From: Candidatus Bathyarchaeota archaeon
GTDB lineage: Archaea > Thermoproteota > Bathyarchaeia > Bathyarchaeales > Bathycorpusculaceae
Assembly (NCBI GenBank): GCA_030607735.1
Contig: JAUWJK010000001.1
Span: 1-62,049, forward strand
Reading direction: 5' to 3'
DNA length: 62,049 bases
The position numbers and the translations under genes were made by a program. Of this stretch, positions 36,179-44,872 are shown one piece after another. The notes under the pieces are model-generated. The model did no database searches. It saw only the letters and a list, made by a program, of their open reading frames with translations, and was not told where the DNA came from. The first letter of the stretch is position 1; each line of letters starts with the position of its first letter.

Positions 36179-37600
36179 TTGATGAATCTGCTGAGTTATA
36201 ATAATTTCTGGAACGCTATTATAGGGTTACCTACAACAAAAAAAATGTTAGAAGTATCCTTGAAAAGATGTAGTTCATGTAACAAAACAATACTTGAAAT
36301 AGCCTTAAACGATTATGTGGGAAAATCTGAAAAATGTAATAGTTGCAGAAGCTTTTATTCAAAAATAATTAGATTCTGGATAGAGTTTTTAAGACTAAGT
36401 CTTTCAATAAAAAGAGAAAAAGTTGAAAGGCTCTTGGAAGACCCTTATGCAAAAAGAGCGATAATCACAATAGTAAAGAGTTTTCTTCATTTTGGAATTA
36501 GAAAACCCATTTCAATTTATGCTCCATTTCTAGTTGTATGGGATTTCACCCATAAATGTAACTTAAATTGCCAACATTGTTACTCAAATTCTGGCAAAGC
36601 TTTAGAAGAGGAGCTAAATACAAAAGAAGCTATAGAAGTAGTAAATCAACTAGCTGATTTTGGTGTTACTGCTTTAGCATTTTCTGGTGGTGAACCTCTA
36701 ATTAGAAGTGACTTTTTTGAGGTTGCACAACATGCAGTCAAAAGAGGATTATATGTTTCAGTGGCTACAAATGGAACATTATTAACTAAAGAAAACGTAA
36801 GGAAACTAAAAAAAGCCAGAATAAACTATGTAGAAATTAGCATTGATGGTGCTTCAGCACAGTCTCATGATTCATTTAGAGGAGTATCTGGGGCTTTTGA
36901 TAACGCAATAAAGGGATTGCGTAATTGTGTTCAAGAAGATTTATGCGCTTGTATTGCAACAACTGCAACAAAGAAGAACCTCAAAGAAATACCAGCAATA
37001 ATAGATTTAGCCGAACAAATCGGCGCAGAAAGATTCACCTACTTTAATTTTGTTCCAACTGGAAGAGGAAAAGAGCTCTATGACCAAGATATTTCTCCTG
37101 AAGAGAGAGAGGAACTCATGAGTTATTTACTAAAAAGGATATCAAATGGTTGCAATGTTACAATTCTAACCACTGCTCCTCAATTAGCTCGTTTAGCAAT
37201 TCAATGTCAAGGGGAAGGGAAAGAAATGGCCATGTCCATGGCACACATGCAAACTATTAAGGTTAGTAAAAAAGCAGTTTCATTGGCTGACTTCATAGGA
37301 GGATGTGGCGCTGGAAGACTTTATTGTTCTTTGTCACCAATAGGCGATGTTCACCCATGTGTATTTCTACCGATAAATGTTGGAAATATTAAAGAAAAAA
37401 AATTCCAAGAAATTTGGTTAAATTCTAAGTTTTTCACCTCCTTAAGGGACAGATCAAAACTAAAAGGACCTTGCAGCGTATGTGATTTCAGAGATATCTG
37501 CGGCGGGTGCCGGGCGAGAGCAAATGCTTACCATGGAGATAGTTTCGCTTCAGATCCAGGCTGTATACTAACAAAAAAGAAGGTGATGTATAATTCTTAG
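36179..37600 (+). CDS. Radical SAM/SPASM enzyme, NirJ/AhbC/AhbD-like
   Basis: 473 residues. An N-terminal zinc-finger-like part (C31xxC34, C53xxC56) precedes the radical SAM core with CNLNCQHC (127-134) and SGGEPLIRSDF. The SPASM C-terminus has GGCGAGRLYC, DVHPCVFLP and CSVCDFRDICGGCRARA, which would hold auxiliary iron-sulfur clusters. The end resembles the heme d1 and alternative heme enzymes NirJ, AhbC and AhbD, but no other tetrapyrrole genes of those routes are nearby, and peptide-modifying SPASM enzymes share the plan. It is followed without a gap by the DUF362 gene. Confidence 0.8.
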   Translation: MMNLLSYNNFWNAIIGLPTTKKMLEVSLKRCSSCNKTILEIALNDYVGKSEKCNSCRSFYSKIIRFWIEFLRLSLSIKREKVERLLEDPYAKRAIITIVKSFLHFGIRKPISIYAPFLVVWDFTHKCNLNCQHCYSNSGKALEEELNTKEAIEVVNQLADFGVTALAFSGGEPLIRSDFFEVAQHAVKRGLYVSVATNGTLLTKENVRKLKKARINYVEISIDGASAQSHDSFRGVSGAFDNAIKGLRNCVQEDLCACIATTATKKNLKEIPAIIDLAEQIGAERFTYFNFVPTGRGKELYDQDISPEEREELMSYLLKRISNGCNVTILTTAPQLARLAIQCQGEGKEMAMSMAHMQTIKVSKKAVSLADFIGGCGAGRLYCSLSPIGDVHPCVFLPINVGNIKEKKFQEIWLNSKFFTSLRDRSKLKGPCSVCDFRDICGGCRARANAYHGDSFASDPGCILTKKKVMYNS

Positions 37601-38561
37601 AAACCAACAAGCGACAGTTAAGATACATAGAGCAAAAAAAGATTTAAAAAAAATTCTAAAAGAGGCAGTAAAAGAATCGGGAATTCACAAACAAAATAAG
37701 ATTTTCATAAAACCCAATATTAGCCATCCTGATTTTATTCCTGGGGTAATTACGGATCCGATATTGTTATCTGAATTAGTGGGTTTACTTCGTGATAATA
37801 CAGAAGAGGTTCAAGTAGGAGAATCCAATGGATATAATTATTCTTGTGGATTTGCATTCGAAAAAACTGGATTAAAGAAAGCCGTTAGCAAAGCTGGCGG
37901 AAAAGTTGTTAACCTTTCAGAAGACGAAATAGTTAAGATAAAATTTCCCAATAGTGTAAATAAACCTAAAGAGTTATTTCTCCCTAAAATTGTTGTCGAA
38001 GCTGATGCTATAATTGATTTACCTTTAATGAAAACACATGAATTTACAACATTTAGTGGAGCTATTAAAAATCTTTTTGGGTGCGTGCCAAGTAATAGAC
38101 GAATATATTTACATCCTTTTTTGAATGAAGTTTTCTACAAACTTTTTTCCATTTTGAATCCCAAACTTACAGTTATGGATGCTAGAGTAGGATTGGAGGG
38201 AAATGGACCAACTAAAGGAGATCCAGTAGAGATGAATTTGATTCTAACTAGTAATTCGGCTTTGGCTACAGATATTATTGCTTCAGAGATTATGGGTTTA
38301 AAGATAGAACAGATAGGTCATCTCAAGTACATTGCCAATAAGAAGAATTTGATGAGAGAAAAAATAATAACGCAAGGTTTGGATGTAGGAGAAGTAACTC
38401 GGAAGTTTAAACTTCCAAAAATAGATTTACCGGTTAAAGCGCAGATGCAGATATACAAATACGAATATTTAACAAAAGCATTTTTTTGTTCATTAGATAT
38501 TGTTAAGCTTTTTCAGAAGATAACTTTAGCTTATAGAGGAAAACCAATAGAGGTAAACTAG
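37590..38561 (+). CDS. DUF362-family protein, no canonical start codon
   Basis: The open frame after a stop at 37584-37586 gives 323 residues beginning at ATA 37590: IILRNQQATVKIHRAKKDL, then KIFIKPNISHPDFIPGVITD, which is the expected DUF362 N-terminus. The first ATG/GTG/TTG is TTG 37764, which would cut off about 58 conserved-looking residues. Further motifs are VGESNGYNYSC, DAIIDLPLMKTHEFTTFSGA and KNLFGCVPSNRR. DUF362 function is unknown; some members carry ferredoxin domains, this one does not. The 5' end overlaps the last codons of the SPASM gene, whose ATG at 37586 is one base out of frame, so a missing base or a non-standard start must be assumed. Confidence 0.75.
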   Translation: MILRNQQATVKIHRAKKDLKKILKEAVKESGIHKQNKIFIKPNISHPDFIPGVITDPILLSELVGLLRDNTEEVQVGESNGYNYSCGFAFEKTGLKKAVSKAGGKVVNLSEDEIVKIKFPNSVNKPKELFLPKIVVEADAIIDLPLMKTHEFTTFSGAIKNLFGCVPSNRRIYLHPFLNEVFYKLFSILNPKLTVMDARVGLEGNGPTKGDPVEMNLILTSNSALATDIIASEIMGLKIEQIGHLKYIANKKNLMREKIITQGLDVGEVTRKFKLPKIDLPVKAQMQIYKYEYLTKAFFCSLDIVKLFQKITLAYRGKPIEVN

Positions 38562-39751
38562 TTCAGTGCTTCTTGATAGACTTTAATAACCTTTTTTACA
38601 ATCAAACGCCAATCAAATTTATTTTCAACAGTTTTACGAGCTTGAAAAGCCATTTCAGAAGCTTCAATAGGATGTTCTATTAGATATAAAATCCGATCAG
38701 ATAAGACAGCAGAATTTGCTGGGGGAACCAAAAAACCATTCTTGCCATCATCTATCATCTCAGGAATACCACCGACCTTTGTGGTAACAACTGGTAAACT
38801 ACTTGACAAAGCCTCCAGTACAGCAAAGGGAAGATTTTCATAAAAAGTTGAAAAAGCAAAGATATCTGCTGCTTGATAAAGTTTAGGTAATTTAACATCT
38901 GGAAAATATCCAGTAAATAGTATATTAGAGCGTGCTCCTAATTTTTCAGCATAATTGATTAGTTTTTTCATTTCATTGCTTTGACCTTTTCCAGAAATGA
39001 TTAATTTTACATTCTTGTACTTCTTTGCCACAATTGATACACTTTCAAGAAGCGTAAATAATCCCTTCCTAGCATATAATCTACCCACGGAAAGTATGTT
39101 CACATTTTTATTACCAAAACCTAACTCCTGTTTGACTTGTGTCTTATCTTTGGGAGGCACAAACTTATTGATATCAACGCCATTGTGAATAACCCGAATT
39201 TTATCTTCTCTTACCTTGTAATATTTTAGAAGTTCTTTTCTAGTAAAATCACTAACAGCAATAAGCTTGTTTGATCGTTCCAGTGTTTGTTCCTCAAAAA
39301 AACGGAGAAGACGATTGAAACTTACCATAAATCGCTCATTAGAATTTAATCTGCTATAGGGTTCTCTCCTAATTGATTCTGCTTCACCTTTCCATGTTGA
39401 ATGAACTGTAGTTATCAGAGTTTTTCCAAAATGTTTAGGAACAGCAAAACTAGGAACTAGTGGGAGATTTATGTGTGTGATATCTACAGGAATGTTATCA
39501 TTGATTTGTTTTAATTTCCGAAAAGCAGCGCCTGCAAAAATAAAAGAACGTACAACTGGAGCTTTTAAAGTTTTAAGAAAAAATGCTCTTTGTTGTTTAT
39601 TTATTGTTATGTCTTTGGTTTCATCATAACTTGTAACGACGGAAGTAGAATAACCATTCTTGATTAATTCTCTTGAAAGATAGTAAACATAAGAACCAGT
39701 ACCGCCAGAGAGGGGGAGGTATTCTGGGGAGATAAAACAGACTTCGACCAT
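38558..39751 (-). CDS. GT4-family glycosyltransferase
   Basis: 397 residues of GT-B fold. The N-terminus FISPEYLPLSGGTGSYVYYL carries the acceptor glycine loop, VIHNGVDINKFVPP opens the C-terminal domain, and the donor site is in STFYENLPFAVLEALSSSLPVV. Cytoplasmic, soluble. The ATG shares one base with the stop of the upstream GT2 gene, so the two are coupled. It ends 4 bases inside the convergent DUF362 gene. Likely part of building a lipid-linked or surface glycan. Confidence 0.88.
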   Translation of the reverse strand: MVEVCFISPEYLPLSGGTGSYVYYLSRELIKNGYSTSVVTSYDETKDITINKQQRAFFLKTLKAPVVRSFIFAGAAFRKLKQINDNIPVDITHINLPLVPSFAVPKHFGKTLITTVHSTWKGEAESIRREPYSRLNSNERFMVSFNRLLRFFEEQTLERSNKLIAVSDFTRKELLKYYKVREDKIRVIHNGVDINKFVPPKDKTQVKQELGFGNKNVNILSVGRLYARKGLFTLLESVSIVAKKYKNVKLIISGKGQSNEMKKLINYAEKLGARSNILFTGYFPDVKLPKLYQAADIFAFSTFYENLPFAVLEALSSSLPVVTTKVGGIPEMIDDGKNGFLVPPANSAVLSDRILYLIEHPIEASEMAFQARKTVENKFDWRLIVKKVIKVYQEALN

Positions 39752-40746
39752 TAATTTTCACCGTTTTTACCTAGTAAATATTTAATTGTGCTAATTACTG
39801 CTCCCGTACTCCATGCAATAGCTCTGACAAAATAGAGTATAATGAGCAGTAAAGCTGTTTTGTCTGAAAAGCGCATAGATAGTTTTATTGCGGAAAATAA
39901 GAAGTAAATAAAAAGAGAAAAAATTAAGCCGATGGAAAATAGCCATAATGGCCTTAGGAAATCCAATAATCCTAAAATGAAGAAAAATATTGAAGAAAGT
40001 ATGATAAGAGGTTGAACATTCATGCCTATGTCTGTTATTTCATCTCCTTTTATTAATTCATGATGTTTAAAATAGAGTTTGATGGTATTCTTGCCATACT
40101 GTAATTGTTGTTTAAAATACGCTTTCACATTTGTTCTGTTATAATGATAGCATCTAGCTTTCGGTTCTAAAAGTATCTTATATCCTCTGGCAGATATCCG
40201 AAAACCTAAATCTGTATCATATTGAGATGGCAAGTTTTCATCAAATCCCCCAACTTCTTCGAGAATTCTTTTTTTCAATAAAAGATTCATGGTAGCAATA
40301 CGAGACACAGGTTTTTTTATTCGATCATATCTACTTTTAAGATCGTAACCTATACTTCTCGCCCATAGGTTTTTGGTATTCCAGGTTTCAATATTTCCAC
40401 TAACTCCGGCTACTTGGGAATTAGCCAGATTCACTAATAATTTGTTTAACCACTCTTGTTCTACTTTTGCATCTGAATCGATAAACCCGATAATAGAAGC
40501 GTCAACAATTTTTAATGCATAATTGTAAGCTGCTGGAGCATTAAGAGATTTAGAAATTAAGTTAACTGGAAAAGTTTTTGCTATTTTATTAGTTGTATCT
40601 TTTGAGCAGCCATCGATCACAATTACTTCAATAAGGTCTTTTGGATAATTTAACTCAAAGATTGAATTTAAACAAGCACCTATTGTTTTTTCGTTATTGA
40701 AAGTTGTTACGATAATCGAAACTTTGGGATGTGAAAGGTGGCTCAT
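39751..40746 (-). CDS. GT2-family membrane glycosyltransferase
   Basis: 331 residues. A GT-A catalytic domain (VSIIVTTFNNEKTIGACLNS at the start, IVIDGCSKDTT, FIDSDAKVEQEWL with the DxD motif) is followed by two or three C-terminal membrane helices (about 240-325). The presence of QYDTDLGFRI (ED-like acidic site) fits an inverting processive or polyprenyl-linked transferase. It lies 4 bases downstream of the DPM-type gene and overlaps the GT4 gene by one base, forming a three-gene glycan operon. Confidence 0.85.
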   Translation of the reverse strand: MSHLSHPKVSIIVTTFNNEKTIGACLNSIFELNYPKDLIEVIVIDGCSKDTTNKIAKTFPVNLISKSLNAPAAYNYALKIVDASIIGFIDSDAKVEQEWLNKLLVNLANSQVAGVSGNIETWNTKNLWARSIGYDLKSRYDRIKKPVSRIATMNLLLKKRILEEVGGFDENLPSQYDTDLGFRISARGYKILLEPKARCYHYNRTNVKAYFKQQLQYGKNTIKLYFKHHELIKGDEITDIGMNVQPLIILSSIFFFILGLLDFLRPLWLFSIGLIFSLFIYFLFSAIKLSMRFSDKTALLLIILYFVRAIAWSTGAVISTIKYLLGKNGEN

Positions 40747-40750
40747 ATTC

Positions 40751-41452
40751 TCATCTATCCTGCAGATATGCTAATATTATTGACATCAAAATTTTAAATC
40801 CGTCAACAATAGGATCTAAACTAGACTTCCCATAAGTTCTTTGTTCGAAGCAAATAGGTACTTCTTTGATTTTATACCCCATTTTGGCTGTTTTTACAAG
40901 CATTTCAGATTCAATTTCATACCCACCAGATTTAAGACTCATATTCTGCAATATCTCAGCTTTCATTATTCGATATCCTGATTGTGAATCAGAAACTTTA
41001 CTCTTTACAAGGAAGTGAATTAGATGATTAAAAAGTTGCACTCCTAAAAAATTAAATCTTTTAGTCTTCTTTAATGTTTTCATTAAATATCTAGATCCGA
41101 TTATTAAATCGGCTTTATTCTCCAGTATGGGAGTAAGTAATAGCGGCAGTTCTTCTGGACGATGGGAACCATCAGAGTCTATCGTAGTTACAAGTGTACC
41201 TAAAGATTTAGAAAATCCTACCCTCAAAGCACAACCCTTCCCTACATGTTTTTTTAATGAAAGGACTCTAACTCCTTTATCTAATGAAAGACTTAGCGAT
41301 CTGTCTGTTGAAAAATCATCTACAACAATTATTTCCCATCGAAAATCTTCTTTTTTCAAAACAGATTTTAATCGATCAATTACAGTACTAATTGTTAATT
41401 CTTCGTTAAATACTGGAATAATAACAGAAAGTAAGATTTCATCGTTATCCAT
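40751..41452 (-). CDS. GT2 glycosyltransferase, polyprenyl-phosphate sugar synthase type
   Basis: 233 residues: SVIIPVFNEELTI at the start, IIVVDDFSTDRS, TIDSDGSHRPEELP with the metal-binding DxD and SDSQSGYRIM. It resembles DPM1 and the gene at 30.1-30.8 kb, so the window has two such enzymes, each leading a different glycosyltransferase group. Probably charges dolichyl phosphate with a hexose used outside the membrane. First gene of the minus-strand glycan operon, divergent from the 41.5 kb gene across 87 bases. Confidence 0.87.
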   Translation of the reverse strand: MDNDEILLSVIIPVFNEELTISTVIDRLKSVLKKEDFRWEIIVVDDFSTDRSLSLSLDKGVRVLSLKKHVGKGCALRVGFSKSLGTLVTTIDSDGSHRPEELPLLLTPILENKADLIIGSRYLMKTLKKTKRFNFLGVQLFNHLIHFLVKSKVSDSQSGYRIMKAEILQNMSLKSGGYEIESEMLVKTAKMGYKIKEVPICFEQRTYGKSSLDPIVDGFKILMSIILAYLQDR

Positions 41453-41470
41453 TTTACTAAGATGCTAAAT

Positions 41471-41486
41471 GAAAGAATTTATAAAC
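41471..41486 (+). promoter_or_regulatory. BRE/TATA upstream of the 41540 gene and cobD
   Basis: GAAAGAATTTATAAAC gives a purine-rich BRE followed by TTTATAAA. The predicted transcription start near 41512 leaves a leader of about 28 bases before the ATG at 41540. Confidence 0.5.
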
Positions 41487-41539
41487 TTTGGCTGTGAACT
41501 TTAACAAGCACAAAATCAAATCATAGAACGGAAAAAAAT

Positions 41540-42061
41540 ATGCTTGGAGTAACCAAAACTGATAGAATAATGTGGTTTTCTATGTGGTTTCTGGCATCGG
41601 TTGCCAGTTTTGGAATCGCTTTTTTTCCAATGTTTTATTTGATGATTAAAAGAAGAAACAAGCATATTCAAGGACACCTTGAATGTGTAAAAAAAAATAA
41701 ACTAAATGAAATTAATGAAAAAAGAGAAAGTGTCATTTTAAATCTAATTCCTGAAAGAAACGCAAAAATATGGACACTTTCTTTAATCTTAGTTTTTCCA
41801 GCATATATTATCACTTATCTTTTAACTAAAGATCTAATTGTACATGAGGAACAACAACAGAAGAAATATGCAAAAATATTTCCTGAAAAACAGTTCATAA
41901 CACAGAAAATTTCTTTAAAAAAATATGCATTGTTAACTCTGTTAACACTAGGAATTGGAATAATTTATTGGCTTTATAAAACTGTAAATATGTACAATAC
42001 ACATTTTATGGAACAAGAAAAAAATGAGAAAGAAATAAACAAACTTGGAGAGAAAAAATAG
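41540..42061 (+). CDS. Membrane protein, DUF4234-like, upstream of cobD
   Basis: 173 residues with three hydrophobic segments (about 12-33, 78-95 and 131-146) separated by charged, lysine-rich loops. The segment KKYALLTLLTLGIGIIYWLYK resembles the DUF4234 pattern (a TLGIYxxYWLYK-like helix), a family of unknown function. The stop is directly followed by the cobD ATG with no spacer, so they are one transcript. Whether it helps cobalamin assembly at the membrane, where CbiB and CobS act, is only a suggestion from position. Confidence 0.6.
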   Translation: MLGVTKTDRIMWFSMWFLASVASFGIAFFPMFYLMIKRRNKHIQGHLECVKKNKLNEINEKRESVILNLIPERNAKIWTLSLILVFPAYIITYLLTKDLIVHEEQQQKKYAKIFPEKQFITQKISLKKYALLTLLTLGIGIIYWLYKTVNMYNTHFMEQEKNEKEINKLGEKK

Positions 42062-43177
42062 ATGTCTAATCCATGTAAGAAAAGAAGGTTTGTAAGCCAC
42101 GGTGGAGATGTTTGGGGATTCTCCAGAAAATATGGTATTCCAATTGATAATGTACTTGATTTTAGTGCTCCAATAAACTTTCTTGGCGCATCGCCAAAGG
42201 CTGTTGAAGCTATTAAGAGTGTTGCACAAAAGGTAAAATTTTATCCAGATCCAGATCCCAGAGAATTAAAAAGTGAGATTGCTGAATACGTTGGAGGAAT
42301 AGAACCTAATAACGTAATAATTGGAAACGGTTCAATTGAACCAATTTATATGATAGCTGATTTTTTTGCACCTGATTTTGAAGCAATTATTCCGGTACCA
42401 TCTTTTTCAGAGTATGAAAAAGCTACCCTCAGGGTTCATGGTAGTCCGATTTTCAGTAAATTGCAAGAAGATTTTTCGATGAATATGGAAAGTATAAAGA
42501 AAGCTACTAATGAAAAAACTCGAATTATTTTTATTTGTAATCCCCACAGTCCTTCAGGAAAATTATACAGTAGAGATAATATTTTGGAATTAACAGAGTT
42601 TTGTGATAAGAAGAATATTGTTGTCTGTGTTGATGAGAATTATATGGAATTCACGGAGTTGGGTCCGAAAACAACTGTATCTGGATATGTTGAGAACTAC
42701 AAGAATCTTTTTGTGATTAAGTCTTTATCAAAATTCTTCGGTATGCCTGGAGTAAGATTTGGATTTGGAATAGCGAATAAGAATTTTATTTGCGAACTTC
42801 AAGATGTAAGACAACCTTGGAGTATTAATTTATTAGCTGTTTTTGCTACAAGAGCTGCTCTTAAAGATACTGAATTTATTAGCAAAACAAAGAAGACAAT
42901 TGCAGCAGAGAAAACACACCTAGTTGAATTGCTTAACTCGATAAGCTGTTTCCAAGTTTTCCCTTCAGTAACTAATTTCTTATTAGTAAAAATCATTGAT
43001 AAAAGAATTTCATCCACAATGCTTAGAGAAAAACTGGCAAAAGAGGGAATTTTGATTAGGGATTGCAGCACCTTTGTTGGCCTTGATAATAGTTATTTCA
43101 GAGTAACTGTTAGATCCTTTGATCAGAATAATCTTCTTATAGATAACCTGAGAAAAGAAATCAAAAAGATTATTTAA
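42062..43177 (+). CDS. cobD: CobD, L-threonine-O-3-phosphate decarboxylase (PLP enzyme)
   Basis: Forms (R)-1-amino-2-propanol O-2-phosphate, the linker attached to adenosylcobyric acid by CbiB. The 371-residue fold type I PLP protein begins with SHGGDVWGFSRKYGI and DFSAPINFLGASP, characteristic of CobD and distinct from histidinol-phosphate aminotransferases. The PLP lysine is in SLSKFFGMPGVRFG (about 224), with NPHSPSG earlier and a late FRVTVRSF. Starts directly after the DUF4234-like gene stop. The partner cbiB is 5 kb downstream. HisC is the alternative, but no other histidine gene is here. Confidence 0.88.
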   Translation: MSNPCKKRRFVSHGGDVWGFSRKYGIPIDNVLDFSAPINFLGASPKAVEAIKSVAQKVKFYPDPDPRELKSEIAEYVGGIEPNNVIIGNGSIEPIYMIADFFAPDFEAIIPVPSFSEYEKATLRVHGSPIFSKLQEDFSMNMESIKKATNEKTRIIFICNPHSPSGKLYSRDNILELTEFCDKKNIVVCVDENYMEFTELGPKTTVSGYVENYKNLFVIKSLSKFFGMPGVRFGFGIANKNFICELQDVRQPWSINLLAVFATRAALKDTEFISKTKKTIAAEKTHLVELLNSISCFQVFPSVTNFLLVKIIDKRISSTMLREKLAKEGILIRDCSTFVGLDNSYFRVTVRSFDQNNLLIDNLRKEIKKII

Positions 43178-43256
43178 AATCTAATAAAACACACTTTAAA
43201 GAGAAAAGTTCAATTTTGACTCTTTTTTTGGTTTTTAAAAACAATAGTTATTAATG

Positions 43257-44624
43257 TTAAATTGAACGGGAAAAATATTTAGGGCTCTTTTTTAATACAT
43301 TCCAAATTCCTTCACGTTTCATTTTTTTGAGAATATTTCTAAAAGATAGATTCAATTTTGATTGATATCTCATCTGAAGTTGTTTCATCATATCAAAATC
43401 GAATTCATCTGTCTTAACAAATTTTAAGAAGCCCTGTTGGCGATCAAAGAGACCTTTTTCCATAACTTCATCATAAAGGCTGCTACCAGGATAGGCAATA
43501 TAAATATTAAATTGACACCAATCAGGATTTAATTTCTTAGCAAATTTGTAAGACATTTCTATATCATAAAGAGTTTCGCCCGGAATACCTATCATAAACG
43601 AGCAGGCAGTTTGTATGCCTTCTTTTTCACATAGCTTAAACGCTTGAATATTTTGCTCGATTGTAATTTTTTTGTTGATCTTTTCCAATATTTTAGGTGA
43701 TCCTGATTCTACTCCAAACCAAATTGTTTTGCATCCAGCATTTTTCAATGCCCTAAGAAGATCTTGTGAAATCATATCAGCTCTGGTATCACAGACCCAA
43801 TCAATATCTTTTTTTAATTTTCTGATTTGCTCACATAATGCTATTGTTCTTTTCTTATTAATTGTAAAATTATCTCCTAGAAAATAGATACCTTTGGTTC
43901 CAAAATTGTTTGCCATGTATTCTATTTCAGCTACAACTCTGCGGGGACTAAATGCGCGGCACCCTGATCCCCAGAGTCTTCTAGTTTCACAGAAAGCACA
44001 GTTAAATGGACATCCTCGAACAATATTCATTGTATCAACCGGTTTTACATTTAGAAATGGAATTTCCCGTTCATACGAATCTAATGTCAATAGATGCCTA
44101 GCCAAGAAAGGGATTTCATCCAAATCAGAAATAAATTTCTGTGGATTTTTAGTAATTTCTTGTTTTTTTCTGAAAGCTAGACCAGGAATGTTACCAATAG
44201 ATTTTTCACCCAAATTTTTGGTGATACAATTTGCTAATTCGACCATGGCATGTTCACCTTCACCCATTATAACATAATCGATTTCAGGATGTTTCAACAT
44301 GCTTTCAGGAACATAGGATGGATGCCAACCACCAACAACAATTTTACAGTATGGAAGTACCTCTTTTATGGCCTTGGCCGATTCAACACATACTGGATAT
44401 GAGGCTGAACTGCAAGTGATTCCCACCAATTGTGGATTAAACTTTTTAACTAATTTCTTAAGTTCGTCATTAGTTTTTCTAAATAAGTAATTATCAAGAA
44501 GTTCGACTTTGAACCCAGCTTTTTCAAGCGACCCTGCTACAAATAATAATCCTAAAGGGGGTAGTCGTATAGGTTTACTCCAAGGGGAGTTTTCTGGTGG
44601 GGCAGTAGTCATCAAAAAAATCAA
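43257..44624 (-). CDS. B12-binding radical SAM enzyme
   Basis: 455 residues. Residues 1-140 form a B12-binding-like Rossmann domain (LPPLGLLFVAGSLEKAGF, VGITCSSASYP, VVGGWHPSYVP, VIMGEGEHAMVEL) without the DxHxxG base-off histidine motif. The radical SAM core has CPFNCAFC at 205-212, FLGDNFTINKKRT and FGVESGSPKILEKI. Enzymes of this class methylate unactivated carbon or make ring closures (examples: hopanoid C2 methylase, GDGT ring synthases, BchE). The substrate cannot be deduced. Single gene, ATG at 44624, divergent from the next B12 radical SAM gene. More diverged from the three plus-strand paralogues. Confidence 0.82.
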   Translation of the reverse strand: MIFLMTTAPPENSPWSKPIRLPPLGLLFVAGSLEKAGFKVELLDNYLFRKTNDELKKLVKKFNPQLVGITCSSASYPVCVESAKAIKEVLPYCKIVVGGWHPSYVPESMLKHPEIDYVIMGEGEHAMVELANCITKNLGEKSIGNIPGLAFRKKQEITKNPQKFISDLDEIPFLARHLLTLDSYEREIPFLNVKPVDTMNIVRGCPFNCAFCETRRLWGSGCRAFSPRRVVAEIEYMANNFGTKGIYFLGDNFTINKKRTIALCEQIRKLKKDIDWVCDTRADMISQDLLRALKNAGCKTIWFGVESGSPKILEKINKKITIEQNIQAFKLCEKEGIQTACSFMIGIPGETLYDIEMSYKFAKKLNPDWCQFNIYIAYPGSSLYDEVMEKGLFDRQQGFLKFVKTDEFDFDMMKQLQMRYQSKLNLSFRNILKKMKREGIWNVLKKSPKYFSRSI

Positions 44625-44872
44625 GAAAAAACATCTCCTAAATTTTAAGTTGGGCTAAATTTTCAATGAAATACACCTTTTAATGGGTAATGGTCTTAAA
44701 AACCTTTAGCCAAAAACTTTTACTTACAATAAGGAAAAAAACTTGAACAGTTAAAAGAGGTTTAAAATCTAAAGAATTGAATAATCAACCTCTTTAACCT
44801 TAATTTGTACAAAATATATTAACCACAAGATTTCTTGTAGGTATTCAAATACAACCAGTTCAGGGAAAATTT

